This document shows, one piece after another, positions 8,635 through 15,164 of a stretch of 15,774 nt of DNA. Source of the DNA: JBALVT01 sp045110675 (GTDB lineage Bacteria; Pseudomonadota; Gammaproteobacteria; Pseudomonadales; Halieaceae); the NCBI GenBank assembly GCA_045110675.1, contig JBGCGJ010000034.1:1-15774 (forward strand), read 5' to 3'. The position numbers and the translations under genes are program-made. The notes beneath the pieces are model-generated. The model did not search any database and was not told the DNA's origin. It saw nothing but the letters and a program-made list of their open reading frames with translations. Positions within the stretch are counted from its first letter, which is position 1, and each line of letters starts with the position of its first letter.

Positions 8635-9132
8635 CTAGAACCCGATTCTCGGGACGGGCTCTCCAGTTCTGACAGGCGTTGCTCGCGCTATTGCGGCACT
8701 CGCATCTCCCCAGCCTTCACAACGTGAAGCTCCGGGCTGCCCTCGGGCGACATTGAGTAAGCCTTTGCAGAAAGAATACAGCTTGAAAAATCGCAGAATA
8801 TTTCGCTTATCACTGACACTAATGGGTGCATTGCTGCAGATCAGTTTATCGTCATACATGAAACGCTCCGATAAACCCACGGAGCCGTAGGCGCTGGCGG
8901 AAACAACTGTGCCAGGGGATAACCTGGGACCGAGCACCACAGCATCGAGATAGTCTCCTTCTCCACCGAGGAACTGGGGCACAGAACCGTAGTTGAATGG
9001 ACAGGGAAAAGGTGACCAAAAGTCAAAGCTCCCCGAGCTGCCGCGTTTCACGAAGCCGCCTCGGGGGATTTCGATAACGACCTCTACAATTGGAGGTATA
9101 GGCTCTTGCATTGTTCGCGGTAACGACCCCAT
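8635..9132 (-). CDS. Divergent family I inorganic pyrophosphatase-like protein
   Basis: A 165-residue protein resembling soluble family I inorganic pyrophosphatase (PPi to two phosphates): IEIPRGG at 20-26, PFNYGSVP (45-52), the metal-site signature EGDYLDAVVLG (58-68), YDDKL (93-97) and a C-terminal EGW motif. Compared with E. coli Ppa by eye, several active-site residues appear changed: the first signature Asp is E58, the second and third (D60, D63) are kept, the D97 equivalent is Glu, the R43 and E31 equivalents seem absent, Y51 is Cys, and Y141-K142 is Y119-S120. It may be a weak or repurposed phosphatase, or a structural relative. It lies 16 bases after the ElyC-like gene, suggesting co-transcription. 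ATG 9132 has GGATGAG upstream; Met8 is a possible alternative start. Confidence 0.72.
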   Translation of the reverse strand: MGSLPRTMQEPIPPIVEVVIEIPRGGFVKRGSSGSFDFWSPFPCPFNYGSVPQFLGGEGDYLDAVVLGPRLSPGTVVSASAYGSVGLSERFMYDDKLICSNAPISVSDKRNILRFFKLYSFCKGLLNVARGQPGASRCEGWGDASAAIARATPVRTGEPVPRIGF

Positions 9133-9148
9133 TTAGTCTCATCCACCC

Positions 9149-9916
9149 CTATCCGCGAACATTATAGTAAATATAACCCAACGCCTCATGAAATGCCCAA
9201 GTCGTAAGCTGTAGCGCTTTCGCGTTGGGCATATAAAAGAGTGGGTTGAACTCTTCAGCTCGGAGCAGAACTTGGTGGTCCGTGGGAGCAGGAATCACTT
9301 CGACATCGAGAGGTCCAAATACCCAAAGCGCCCTGCGCATGTGAAACGCAGAAGTCACTAGCAAAATAGAATTCGCGCCAATTGATTGTAAAGTTTCTGG
9401 CAAGTATTCGCGGCTATCTAGTGTCACTCTGTTTCGAGTTTCAAGAATAATTTTGTTATCGGGTATCCCCATTGTCACAAGAATATCTCGCATCAGGGCC
9501 GCCTCTGGATCGTCGCCGTCAGGGGCTCCACCGGTCACAATAATCCGTGGTGCCTTTGATGCCTTGAAAGCGGCGACGGCGAAAACCAATCTGTCCCCCA
9601 CCCCACTCATGTCAGCCAAGGTTTCGTTCGATGTCTTCCCACGTATTGCACCACCGAGCAAAACAATGGCATCTGCTTCCGGCAGCTTTTCAGCAGCCAC
9701 TGGAGGGTAGTTATCCTCGAGTGCTCCCATTAGGATTCTCGCAGTGAAAGGCATTGAACAAACCCAAAGCCAAGCCAAGGAGAAACAAACAATACCAAAC
9801 GCGAAACGTGCGCGATTTCTAATCCGCAACACCGCTGCAATAAAAATCAAAAAGAATACTTGCAAAAGTGGGTACGCAAGCAGAGAAAAAAGATTCAGAA
9901 AAAAATTACTCAACAT
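9149..9916 (-). CDS. ElyC/SanA/YdcF-family membrane protein (DUF218)
   Basis: A 255-residue inner-membrane protein. Two hydrophobic helices (about 5-31 and 38-58) precede a DUF218 domain (about 82-235), which shows DAIVLLGGA (82-90), IIVTGG (125-130), the R-N-x-T-x-D segment near 161-167 where relatives have SRNTxEN, LLVTSAFHMRRA (185-196) and the closing HEALGYIYYNVRG. E. coli ElyC, of the same layout and length, supports peptidoglycan and envelope assembly through the lipid-carrier step; a similar envelope role is an inference here. It is the first gene of the minus-strand group 9916-7079. No Shine-Dalgarno is apparent upstream of ATG 9916, and the leader is AT-rich. It is divergent from the small membrane protein at 10180, with a repeat-rich 263-base region between. 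Confidence 0.85.
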   Translation of the reverse strand: MLSNFFLNLFSLLAYPLLQVFFLIFIAAVLRIRNRARFAFGIVCFSLAWLWVCSMPFTARILMGALEDNYPPVAAEKLPEADAIVLLGGAIRGKTSNETLADMSGVGDRLVFAVAAFKASKAPRIIVTGGAPDGDDPEAALMRDILVTMGIPDNKIILETRNRVTLDSREYLPETLQSIGANSILLVTSAFHMRRALWVFGPLDVEVIPAPTDHQVLLRAEEFNPLFYMPNAKALQLTTWAFHEALGYIYYNVRG

Positions 9917-9966
9917 ATTATTTATAAGATTATTAGCCAGGCAAAACAGCTTATCACACGAGGAGG

Positions 9967-10006
9967 TAGTCCTTTCGAATGAGTCTTTCTAGTCCTTTAG
10001 AATGAG
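9967..10006. repeat. Tandem direct repeat, possible regulator-binding pair
   Basis: TAGTCCTTTCGAATGAG (9967-9983) is repeated as TAGTCCTTTAGAATGAG (9990-10006), 16 of 17 bases identical. The start-to-start distance is 23 bases, close to two helical turns. The pair lies in the gap between two divergent genes, about 50 bases upstream of the ElyC-like start and 175 upstream of the small membrane-protein start. Two sites on one DNA face would suit a dimeric or cooperatively binding regulator. No regulator is identified. Confidence 0.55.
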
Positions 10007-10032
10007 ACAAAAGTGCCGACTGGGTGCAGCCT

Positions 10033-10111
10033 CATAGACCACCGAAAAAAACTGCGAACCAGACCACAAATTTGATCAATTTCAGCTGCAAAATCCGCCA
10101 GATGGTCTATG
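10033..10111. repeat. Widely spaced perfect inverted repeat
   Basis: CATAGACCA (10033-10041) and TGGTCTATG (10103-10111) are exact reverse complements over 9 bases, separated by 61 bases that contain the palindrome TTGATCAA. They could be paired operators forming a DNA loop, or the closing stem of an RNA structure upstream of the 10180 gene. Confidence 0.4.
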
Positions 10112-10120
10112 CTTCATTTC

Positions 10121-10166
10121 CCTGAACAAGTTCTGGATAAGCATGCAAATTCTCGACTTTTGCATG
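10121..10166 (+). promoter_or_regulatory. Dyad-rich leader before the small membrane-protein gene
   Basis: Two dyads lie just before the 10180 start. One is an imperfect palindrome, CCTGAACAAGTTCTGG (10121-10136). The other is an 8-bp perfect inverted repeat, CATGCAAA (10142-10149) with TTTGCATG (10159-10166), around a 9-base loop. The second ends 3 bases before the AAGGGA ribosome site (10169-10174), so in RNA it could affect access of ribosomes; in DNA it could be an operator. Confidence 0.4.
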
Positions 10167-10179
10167 GCAAGGGAAAACT

Positions 10180-10434
10180 ATGACAACTGAAGCATTGAAT
10201 ACTCAACCATCCCAGCAAGGCACCACTGTGAATCAAGATAAGAAGCGCTCCGAGAGAGTTCGCTACGTACTTGCAATAGCTTTACTGGCTGTGGTGTTTC
10301 TAGTATCTAGCTGGAGCCCCGCTGAAGCAGATTCGATGTCTTTAAGCATTGCGCCCAGCTTCCTCTTGTTCTGGCTAGCTGGCGGTAGCTTAACGCTCGG
10401 AATCCTAGCTAGAGCAGCGAAGAAAAACGGTTAG
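10180..10434 (+). CDS. Small two-helix membrane protein, unknown function
   Basis: An 84-residue protein I do not recognise. It has a polar N-terminal tail with several Gln and Thr and a charged KKRSER cluster (21-26), a hydrophobic helix at about 28-45, a short polar loop containing SPAEADS, a second hydrophobic helix at about 58-79, and a positively charged end (ARAAKKNG). With positive charge at both ends, an N-in/C-in hairpin in the inner membrane is likely. The start is well supported by AAGGGA, 5 bases before ATG. No cleavable signal, lipobox or PEP-CTERM-type sorting motif is seen. It stands alone on the plus strand, 182 bases before the hotdog-type gene, with several inverted repeats upstream, which suggests its expression is controlled. 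A translated gene is likely; function is unknown. Confidence 0.7.
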   Translation: MTTEALNTQPSQQGTTVNQDKKRSERVRYVLAIALLAVVFLVSSWSPAEADSMSLSIAPSFLLFWLAGGSLTLGILARAAKKNG

Positions 10435-10559
10435 AACAGTACAGCAGCCCAAAATCACAACAGCATAGTTTTTTATCTCCTCAGAATCTTTCAGTATCCG
10501 CGCACTAGTAATTAACTCCCTCTAAGCCTTTGCAGCAATAAATCAAGCTCGGTCTTGCA

Positions 10560-10597
10560 AGGTCACGTAAAAAAATAGAAGCTAAAGCATGTGACCT
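10560..10597. promoter_or_regulatory. AGGTCAC inverted repeat upstream of the hotdog-type gene
   Basis: AGGTCAC (10560-10566) and GTGACCT (10591-10597) are exact reverse complements with 24 bases between, ending 20 bases before the GTG start at 10617 and just ahead of its AGGAAG site. The intervening DNA is A-rich. It could be a paired-half-site operator or a leader hairpin. The rest of 10435-10616 shows no gene and no clear promoter or terminator. Confidence 0.4.
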
Positions 10598-10616
10598 GCT
10601 CTTAGGAAGAGAAACC

Positions 10617-11516
10617 GTGATCCCCGCACCGATACCACAACAAAGCTTTCAACAAATACATATTGAGGTTGCGAGAAATGCCACCGACGACTTCAATCCC
10701 TTTCACGATAAAAACAAGTGGCAGAACATCCATCGCAATCCCTTCGGCGCACCCATCGTTCTTGGTTTTCAGCTCGAATCGCTTATTGAATACCAGCTCA
10801 AACTCCATCGGGCAGAAAATAGCGAACAACAACTCATTACAAAACATGATCTTAGGTACAGCAACTACCAGTTTACTTTTGCCGGGGCAGTGAGGTGCGA
10901 TCAGCAGCTATCTGTTGATGTCAAAAATTCTCGGTTGAAAACGGGTGAAAACACGACCTTGTCAAATCGCGTCAACATCAAGGTGGACGGAAAATTGGCC
11001 ATTCTCGGATACAAGCGGGAATCACAGGCACCGCTGTACTTACCAGCAGCAGAGGTAGCGTATTCAATACCTTTGTTGGAGGCAGAGGATCGAGCACATC
11101 TCCCCAACAGTAAGACGTTTCTCAAACGTAAATACATGACCAATAGCAATGCCAAGAATTTTCTGACGGGGTCACTGGCCGAGCAAGCCGATTACTTTGA
11201 TGAACTGGAGGACCGTGTCTGCTATCCCGAAATATTCCCATGCAGCCTGGTGTCCTGCGCCCTGCTTGAAAAGGCTATGAGCGAGGGGCATGATTTTGAG
11301 CGCAACCCCATGGTTTACACCTCACATAAAATCAGCCTCGATCGGACTCACCTGGCCAAACTAAGGAGCAACGATGTCCTGCACATTCTCGTGGAGCAAG
11401 TTGAATGCCCGTCGTCGCAGCAGAATTTCCAGTGCCTCGGCGTCGTTGGAAACGACACCTTGTTGTTCCGAGCCGAAATTGGACTCATCCCGTTAGAAGC
11501 TATAATCGAGGGGTAG
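10617..11516 (+). CDS. MaoC/hotdog-fold-like protein, probably double hotdog, function unknown
   Basis: A 299-residue protein starting at GTG 10617, chosen because AGGAAGAG lies at proper spacing and no better ATG precedes the conserved start. Residues 22-56 read ATDDFNPFH followed by FGAPIVLGFQLESLI, very like the catalytic D-x-N-P-x-H and FG-x-PIVHG-M regions of MaoC-type (R)-enoyl-CoA hydratases and hotdog thioester enzymes. D25 and H30 would be the catalytic pair. A second region, about 175-295, with FPCSLVSCALLEKAM and a closing beta-rich stretch, may be a second, degenerate hotdog. No signal peptide or membrane helix is seen. An acyl-CoA or acyl-ACP substrate is inferred from fold resemblance only. 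The gene is 44 bases upstream of glrK on the same strand, so co-transcription is possible, although glrK has its own promoter candidate. Confidence 0.65.
   Translation: MIPAPIPQQSFQQIHIEVARNATDDFNPFHDKNKWQNIHRNPFGAPIVLGFQLESLIEYQLKLHRAENSEQQLITKHDLRYSNYQFTFAGAVRCDQQLSVDVKNSRLKTGENTTLSNRVNIKVDGKLAILGYKRESQAPLYLPAAEVAYSIPLLEAEDRAHLPNSKTFLKRKYMTNSNAKNFLTGSLAEQADYFDELEDRVCYPEIFPCSLVSCALLEKAMSEGHDFERNPMVYTSHKISLDRTHLAKLRSNDVLHILVEQVECPSSQQNFQCLGVVGNDTLLFRAEIGLIPLEAIIEG
11479..11506 (+). promoter_or_regulatory. Candidate sigma-70 promoter for glrK
   Basis: TTGGAC (11479-11484) and a perfect TATAAT (11501-11506), spaced 16 bases, lie at the very end of the hotdog-type gene. Transcription would begin near 11513, giving a leader of about 48 bases to ATG 11561. 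The -10 is excellent and the -35 only partial, so chance within coding DNA cannot be excluded. Confidence 0.4.
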
Positions 11517-11517
11517 C

Positions 11518-11531
11518 GCCCATTCTTGGGC
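11518..11531 (+). other. Small hairpin between the hotdog-type gene and glrK
   Basis: GCCCA-TTCT-TGGGC forms a 5-bp stem with a 4-base loop directly after the stop codon of the upstream gene. No T-run follows, so it is not an intrinsic terminator. It would lie at the 5' end of a glrK transcript started from the candidate promoter, or between two cistrons of one mRNA. Confidence 0.3.
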
Positions 11532-11560
11532 TCATAGCTTTGGAGTTGCAGTCTTAAACT

Positions 11561-13042
11561 ATGGGGTTACAATCCCATGCCAATCTTAAACAGCTTGCAA
11601 TACACCTCATGTCCTTCTGGCAGCCAAGGTCAGTTCTACAGCTACTACTGGTCAGTTTTTTCGCTGCACTGGCGCCGCTGTGTGTGGCTATCATGTTTAC
11701 AGTACAGACCCTGGGAGAGCTTGCGGATAAAAACCGGGAAGTGACGTCCCTGGTCGTTGAAGTCACGCGATTAGGCCAGGAAATTCAACGGGATGTATTG
11801 GAGTTGGAGCGGCGGGCGCGCCAATACCTGGCACTCTCGGACCCGGAATTTGCCCAACTGTTCGCGCGTGAACGAAAGATCGTGCTGGAAAAACTGGCCC
11901 TGCTACAGGATCGCATGCCTTCTGATGGACCCGACCTAGAAGGCCTGCTCAATTCCCTGGCAAAACTCACATTATCCAATCAACAGCCAGATACAACGCA
12001 AGCTCAGTCAGAAGTACTCTCCCCCGAGGCTCGTCTTGATCAGGCATTTGCCGTTATAAGTGGACAAAATGCCGCCGTAAAACAATGGTTATTGCACTCA
12101 GTCGACCAGCTGCTGCAGAAAAATGCCCTGGAAACCGATCAGCAAATTGACTCAATAGTATGGCAGCTATCGCTATTGGCATTCGCCACATTAGCCCTGC
12201 TTCTTATATGCGCATACTGGATCAACAAGCCGGTGCGGGATCTTACCCAAGCCATCCATGAATTGGGCACCTCGGGTCTCGGCCGCGAGATTTCTATCTC
12301 GGGTCCACAAGAGGTACAAGATCTCGGCAGTAAGCTGGACTGGCTGCGGCAAAGTCTGCACGAATCCGAGCAGCAAAAGCAGCAGTTCTTACGGCATATA
12401 TCACACGAGTTAAAGACACCGCTATCGAGCCTGCGCGAGGGAGCAGATTTACTGGCAGAACAAATACCCGGTCACCTATCCCACCAGCAACGCGAGGTGG
12501 TTGAGATCGTTCGCCAAAACGGAATAGAACTGCAACGCTTGATCGAAAATTTATTGGACTATAATCAGCTACCACAGCAGGAAATGAAATTTGAGGACGT
12601 TGATATAGGTACACTCTTGGGTGAATTGCTATCCAGCTACCGAATCACCATTGAAAAGAAAAGCCTGCAGGTCAAACTTAGCGGCAAAGTCACCAATTGG
12701 GTCGCTGACCGACACAAACTCAAAACCAGCTTGGACAATTTGCTGTCGAACGCTATCAACTATAGTCCAGCAGGTGGCAATATCGATATAGTATGGCGCA
12801 AGAGTTCTGACGACCTGATCATCGACGTGGCCAATTCGGGCCGGCCCATCCCACCAGAGGATGCCGAGCGCGTGTTTGAACCCTTTTTTCAAAGCACCAC
12901 CCAACGCACTGGGCCATTAAAAGGCTCAGGTATTGGATTGAGCGTTGCCAGAGAATGCATTGAAGCTCAAGGTGGAACACTCACCCACATTTCACACAGT
13001 ACACTCCCGATATGTTTTCGCTTACTATGCCCCGCACACTAA
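11561..13042 (+). CDS. glrK: Sensor histidine kinase GlrK (QseE)
   Basis: A 493-residue inner-membrane sensor kinase that phosphorylates GlrR. The architecture matches E. coli GlrK: membrane helix about 25-48, a helical periplasmic sensor of about 150 residues with the ELERRARQY/LSDPEFAQLF segment, a second helix about 200-221, a HAMP-like region with ISISGPQEVQDLG (245-256), and the kinase core. The phospho-acceptor is H282 in FLRHISHELKTPLSSLREG. The N-box is LDNLLSNAIN (391-400), followed by DVANSGRPIP, FEPFF and KGSGIGLSVARECI (454-467). E. coli GlrK closely resembles it around the H-box and the final glycine boxes. The start is uncertain: ATG 11561 lacks a well-spaced Shine-Dalgarno, and Met17 (11609) would give a protein starting nearer the first helix. 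Its 3' end overlaps qseG by 31 bases. Confidence 0.93.
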   Translation: MGLQSHANLKQLAIHLMSFWQPRSVLQLLLVSFFAALAPLCVAIMFTVQTLGELADKNREVTSLVVEVTRLGQEIQRDVLELERRARQYLALSDPEFAQLFARERKIVLEKLALLQDRMPSDGPDLEGLLNSLAKLTLSNQQPDTTQAQSEVLSPEARLDQAFAVISGQNAAVKQWLLHSVDQLLQKNALETDQQIDSIVWQLSLLAFATLALLLICAYWINKPVRDLTQAIHELGTSGLGREISISGPQEVQDLGSKLDWLRQSLHESEQQKQQFLRHISHELKTPLSSLREGADLLAEQIPGHLSHQQREVVEIVRQNGIELQRLIENLLDYNQLPQQEMKFEDVDIGTLLGELLSSYRITIEKKSLQVKLSGKVTNWVADRHKLKTSLDNLLSNAINYSPAGGNIDIVWRKSSDDLIIDVANSGRPIPPEDAERVFEPFFQSTTQRTGPLKGSGIGLSVARECIEAQGGTLTHISHSTLPICFRLLCPAH

Positions 13043-13563
13043 TACTCGCCCTATTCCTCTTAGCCACGCTAGGCGGCTGTACGCTGCTGACCAATGACCT
13101 TCTGGTAGAACCGTCTGAACCGGCCAAGCCTGAAGTTGTTGAGTACACAACGCTGCAGCAGTGGCTCAGAATGCACCAACACGTCACCGATATGAGCCCT
13201 GAGCGAGCGCAGGCTGCTTTGGCCAGAAGAAGTCCACCAACGAAACCTCGCCAGATGTACTACTACGCACTACTGAGCCAACAAACCCAACTCTACGATG
13301 GCTGGACGAAGGCCCGAGATACTTTCAGAGCCCTCCGTGAAATCGAAAGCTTGTCCACAGAACAAAAGCAGCTGGCAGGCATTTTGGAAGAGTACAATCA
13401 GACCCGAATTAACTGGCATCAACGCCATAGTAAACTTCAGCGGGATTATGGCGAACAACAAAAACAGCTGGTCGTTTCAGAAAACGAAACTGCTGAACTT
13501 GAACAGAAAATACAGGCGCTAACCGATCTTGAAGAAGCAATAAGCACACGCAAGGAACAGTAG
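13012..13563 (+). CDS. qseG: QseG/YfhG-like outer-membrane lipoprotein
   Basis: A 183-residue lipoprotein between glrK and glrR, the position held by qseG in enterobacteria, where QseG modulates the GlrK (QseE) sensor from the periplasmic side of the outer membrane. A signal peptide ends in the lipobox LGGC (lipidated C23). The residue after Cys is Thr, so outer-membrane sorting is expected. The rest is helical, with a predicted coiled coil about 140-178. Its last residues, ALTDLEEAISTRK, closely resemble the C-terminus of E. coli YfhG. The middle is less conserved and lacks the cysteines of the enterobacterial protein. The start may be Met6 (13027), which gives a more compact signal peptide. 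It overlaps glrK by 31 bases and lies 4 bases before glrR, so the three are surely one operon. Confidence 0.87.
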   Translation: MFSLTMPRTLILALFLLATLGGCTLLTNDLLVEPSEPAKPEVVEYTTLQQWLRMHQHVTDMSPERAQAALARRSPPTKPRQMYYYALLSQQTQLYDGWTKARDTFRALREIESLSTEQKQLAGILEEYNQTRINWHQRHSKLQRDYGEQQKQLVVSENETAELEQKIQALTDLEEAISTRKEQ

Positions 13564-13567
13564 AACA

Positions 13568-14908
13568 ATGCAAAACCGCTTACTTGTTGTAGACGACGAT
13601 GCCAGCCTGTTGAAACTGCTGTCGATCCGTCTGGAAGCTGAGGGCTTTGAGGTTCAGACAGCCGAATCTGCCGAACAAGCCCTGCAAGTCCTCCGGAACG
13701 AAGCCGTCAGTTTGGTGTTGACAGATTTGCGAATGGAAGGTGCCAGCGGTCTGGAGTTATTCGAACAAATTCGACACTTCCACCCCGGATTGCCGGTCAT
13801 CATTATGTCAGCTCAAGGGACAATTCCTGAAGCTGTAGCCGCCACACAAATGGGCGTTTTTGAATTTCTCACTAAACCGGTAGACAAAACAGAACTAATG
13901 ACAGCGGTTAGAGCTGCCATAATGCATTCGGGCGCAACGCAAACAGAGATATTCGAAGAGTGGCGTGAACACATAGTGACGCGCAGCCCCAAACTCGAGC
14001 AGATTCTCAATCAGGTGCGTCAAGTCGCAAGCTCCGATGTCAGCATTCTAATTACCGGAACCACCGGCAGCGGCAAAGAAATGCTGGCCCGCGCGATTCA
14101 CGAAGCCGCAGAAAATCGCCAGGGTCCTCTGGTTGCAGTGAACTGCGGCGCACTCCCGGAACAACTACTTGAATCGGAATTATTCGGTCACGTAAAAGGC
14201 GCGTTCACCGGAGCTATCAGCGAGCACTCCGGGCTTTTTCGCGCCGCCGACGGTGGTACCTTGTTTCTGGATGAAATAGGCGATATTCCCCTCCCACTGC
14301 AAGTGAAACTCTTGAGAGCGCTGCAGGAGCGTCGCATTCGACCGATTGGAAGCACTGACACAGAGGCTGTGGATGTCCGCATTATTTCGGCAACCAACCG
14401 CGACCTGGAAAGGGACATGGAGGAGGGAAACTTTCGAGAAGATTTGTTCTACCGACTGAATGTCGTCAATTTTCATCTACCCAGCCTCGCTGAAAGGGTG
14501 GAAGATATCCCCTTGCTGGCCAATCATTTTCTGCGTCGAACCGGAGCGCATCAAATGGGTAACGTTACCCGGTTTGCGCCCGCGGCAATGGAAGTGATGA
14601 TTGGCGCACCATGGCCGGGAAATGTGCGTCAGCTGGAAAACGTAGTAGAGCGGACAGCAGCTCTATCCACAGCGCCGGTTATATCGGAAGCATTGGTGAG
14701 AGATGCGCTTACCGTCGAAGACCAGTATCTGCCCTCACTAAGCCAGGCACGACAGCAGTTTGAGCATGATTATCTGGTAAAAATGCTACGTCTCACCAAT
14801 GGCTCCGTCGCTGAAGCGGCACTACTGGCGCAGCGAAATAGAACCGACTTTTACAAGTTGCTAAAGCGGCACAATATCAGTCCGGAGCGCTTTAAAGGCG
14901 AGCTCTGA
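13568..14908 (+). CDS. glrR: Sigma-54-dependent response regulator GlrR (QseF)
   Basis: A 446-residue (E. coli: 444) NtrC-type activator, the partner of GlrK. The receiver domain (1-120) has VVDDD at 7-11, phospho-acceptor D53 and K103. The AAA+ domain has Walker A GTTGSGK (164-170, a variant of the usual GESGTGKE), the sigma-54-contact loop GAFTGA (211-216), Walker B TLFLDEIG (231-238) and FREDLFYRLNV (289-299). The C-terminal helix-turn-helix is about 412-436, with RNRTDFYKLLKRH nearly identical to E. coli GlrR. Nothing essential is missing, so it should be able to drive sigma-54 promoters. AAGGAA lies about 10 bases before ATG. A sigma-54 promoter with two matching operator-like sites begins just after its stop codon. 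Confidence 0.95.
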   Translation: MQNRLLVVDDDASLLKLLSIRLEAEGFEVQTAESAEQALQVLRNEAVSLVLTDLRMEGASGLELFEQIRHFHPGLPVIIMSAQGTIPEAVAATQMGVFEFLTKPVDKTELMTAVRAAIMHSGATQTEIFEEWREHIVTRSPKLEQILNQVRQVASSDVSILITGTTGSGKEMLARAIHEAAENRQGPLVAVNCGALPEQLLESELFGHVKGAFTGAISEHSGLFRAADGGTLFLDEIGDIPLPLQVKLLRALQERRIRPIGSTDTEAVDVRIISATNRDLERDMEEGNFREDLFYRLNVVNFHLPSLAERVEDIPLLANHFLRRTGAHQMGNVTRFAPAAMEVMIGAPWPGNVRQLENVVERTAALSTAPVISEALVRDALTVEDQYLPSLSQARQQFEHDYLVKMLRLTNGSVAEAALLAQRNRTDFYKLLKRHNISPERFKGEL

Positions 14909-14912
14909 GGAC

Positions 14913-14930
14913 TGTCGCATTTTGGCGACG
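14913..14930. promoter_or_regulatory. Candidate GlrR-binding site 1
   Basis: TGTCGCATTTTGGCGACG fits TGTC-N10-GACA, the reported enterobacterial GlrR consensus, with 7 of 8 fixed bases (last A is G). It lies 4 bases after the glrR stop codon and about 150 bases upstream of the sigma-54 promoter, a normal distance for an enhancer-binding protein. Confidence 0.6.
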
Positions 14931-14931
14931 C

Positions 14932-14963
14932 TCTATCTCGTTGATAGATAACACTATTTTTTT
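14932..14963 (+). terminator. Weak terminator-like element after glrR
   Basis: A 6-bp stem, TCTATC (14932-14937) with GATAGA (14943-14948), is followed after 8 bases by a run of seven T (14957-14963). The T-run is too far from the stem and the stem too AT-rich for a convincing intrinsic terminator, but partial termination is possible. Confidence 0.35.
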
Positions 14964-14978
14964 CCCCTCGCTAAAGCT

Positions 14979-14996
14979 CGTCGCAAATTGGAGACA
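14979..14996. promoter_or_regulatory. Candidate GlrR-binding site 2
   Basis: CGTCGCAAATTGGAGACA matches TGTC-N10-GACA at 7 of 8 fixed bases (first T is C). It shares GTCGCA-x-x-TTGG-x-GAC with site 1. The two centres are 66 bases apart, about six helical turns, so both may be on the same face of the DNA. Confidence 0.6.
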
Positions 14997-15011
14997 AATC
15001 TCCTACTCGGC

Positions 15012-15053
15012 AAACAGAGATTTTATCGCCTGAATTTCTAAGCCTCTGTTTTT
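15012..15053 (+). terminator. Inverted repeat with T-run, possible glr operon terminator
   Basis: AAACAGAG (15012-15019) and CTCTGTTT (15044-15051) are perfect 8-bp complements, ending in a run of five T. The 24-base loop is long for an intrinsic terminator. The element lies between the GlrR-like sites and the sigma-54 promoter, where it would separate the glr transcript from the next gene. Confidence 0.45.
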
Positions 15054-15070
15054 AATGGGTATATTTTTCT

Positions 15071-15085
15071 TGGCACGGACATTGC
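15071..15085 (+). promoter_or_regulatory. Sigma-54 (RpoN) promoter
   Basis: TGGCACGGACATTGC matches the -24/-12 consensus TGGCACG-N4-TTGC at every fixed position, with correct GG-to-GC spacing, and is followed by T as is common. Initiation is expected near 15096, leaving a leader of about 70 bases before ATG 15165. Such a promoter needs an NtrC-type activator; the upstream sites point to GlrR. Confidence 0.88.
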
Positions 15086-15164
15086 TTTACTCATGGTGTT
15101 GTCACCCATAAGTACTACTCATCTATGAGGTCACAACCGCCCTGCATCGCAAATAGAGGTAGCT

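Noticed and set aside
10121..10136. LexA-type SOS box (GAAC/GTTC palindrome)
   Set aside because: The central spacing is 2 bases, not the 4 of the Gram-positive-type box, and gammaproteobacterial LexA uses CTG-N10-CAG.
10180..10434. PEP-CTERM or similar sorting-tag protein paired with the 15165 acyltransferase
   Set aside because: The second helix is followed by a basic tail, but there is no PEP or equivalent motif before it and no exosortase in the window.
15096..15164. A GlmY-like small RNA transcribed from the sigma-54 promoter
   Set aside because: Only about 70 bases separate the expected start from a well-supported gene start, with no hairpin-plus-T-run terminator; a leader is more likely.
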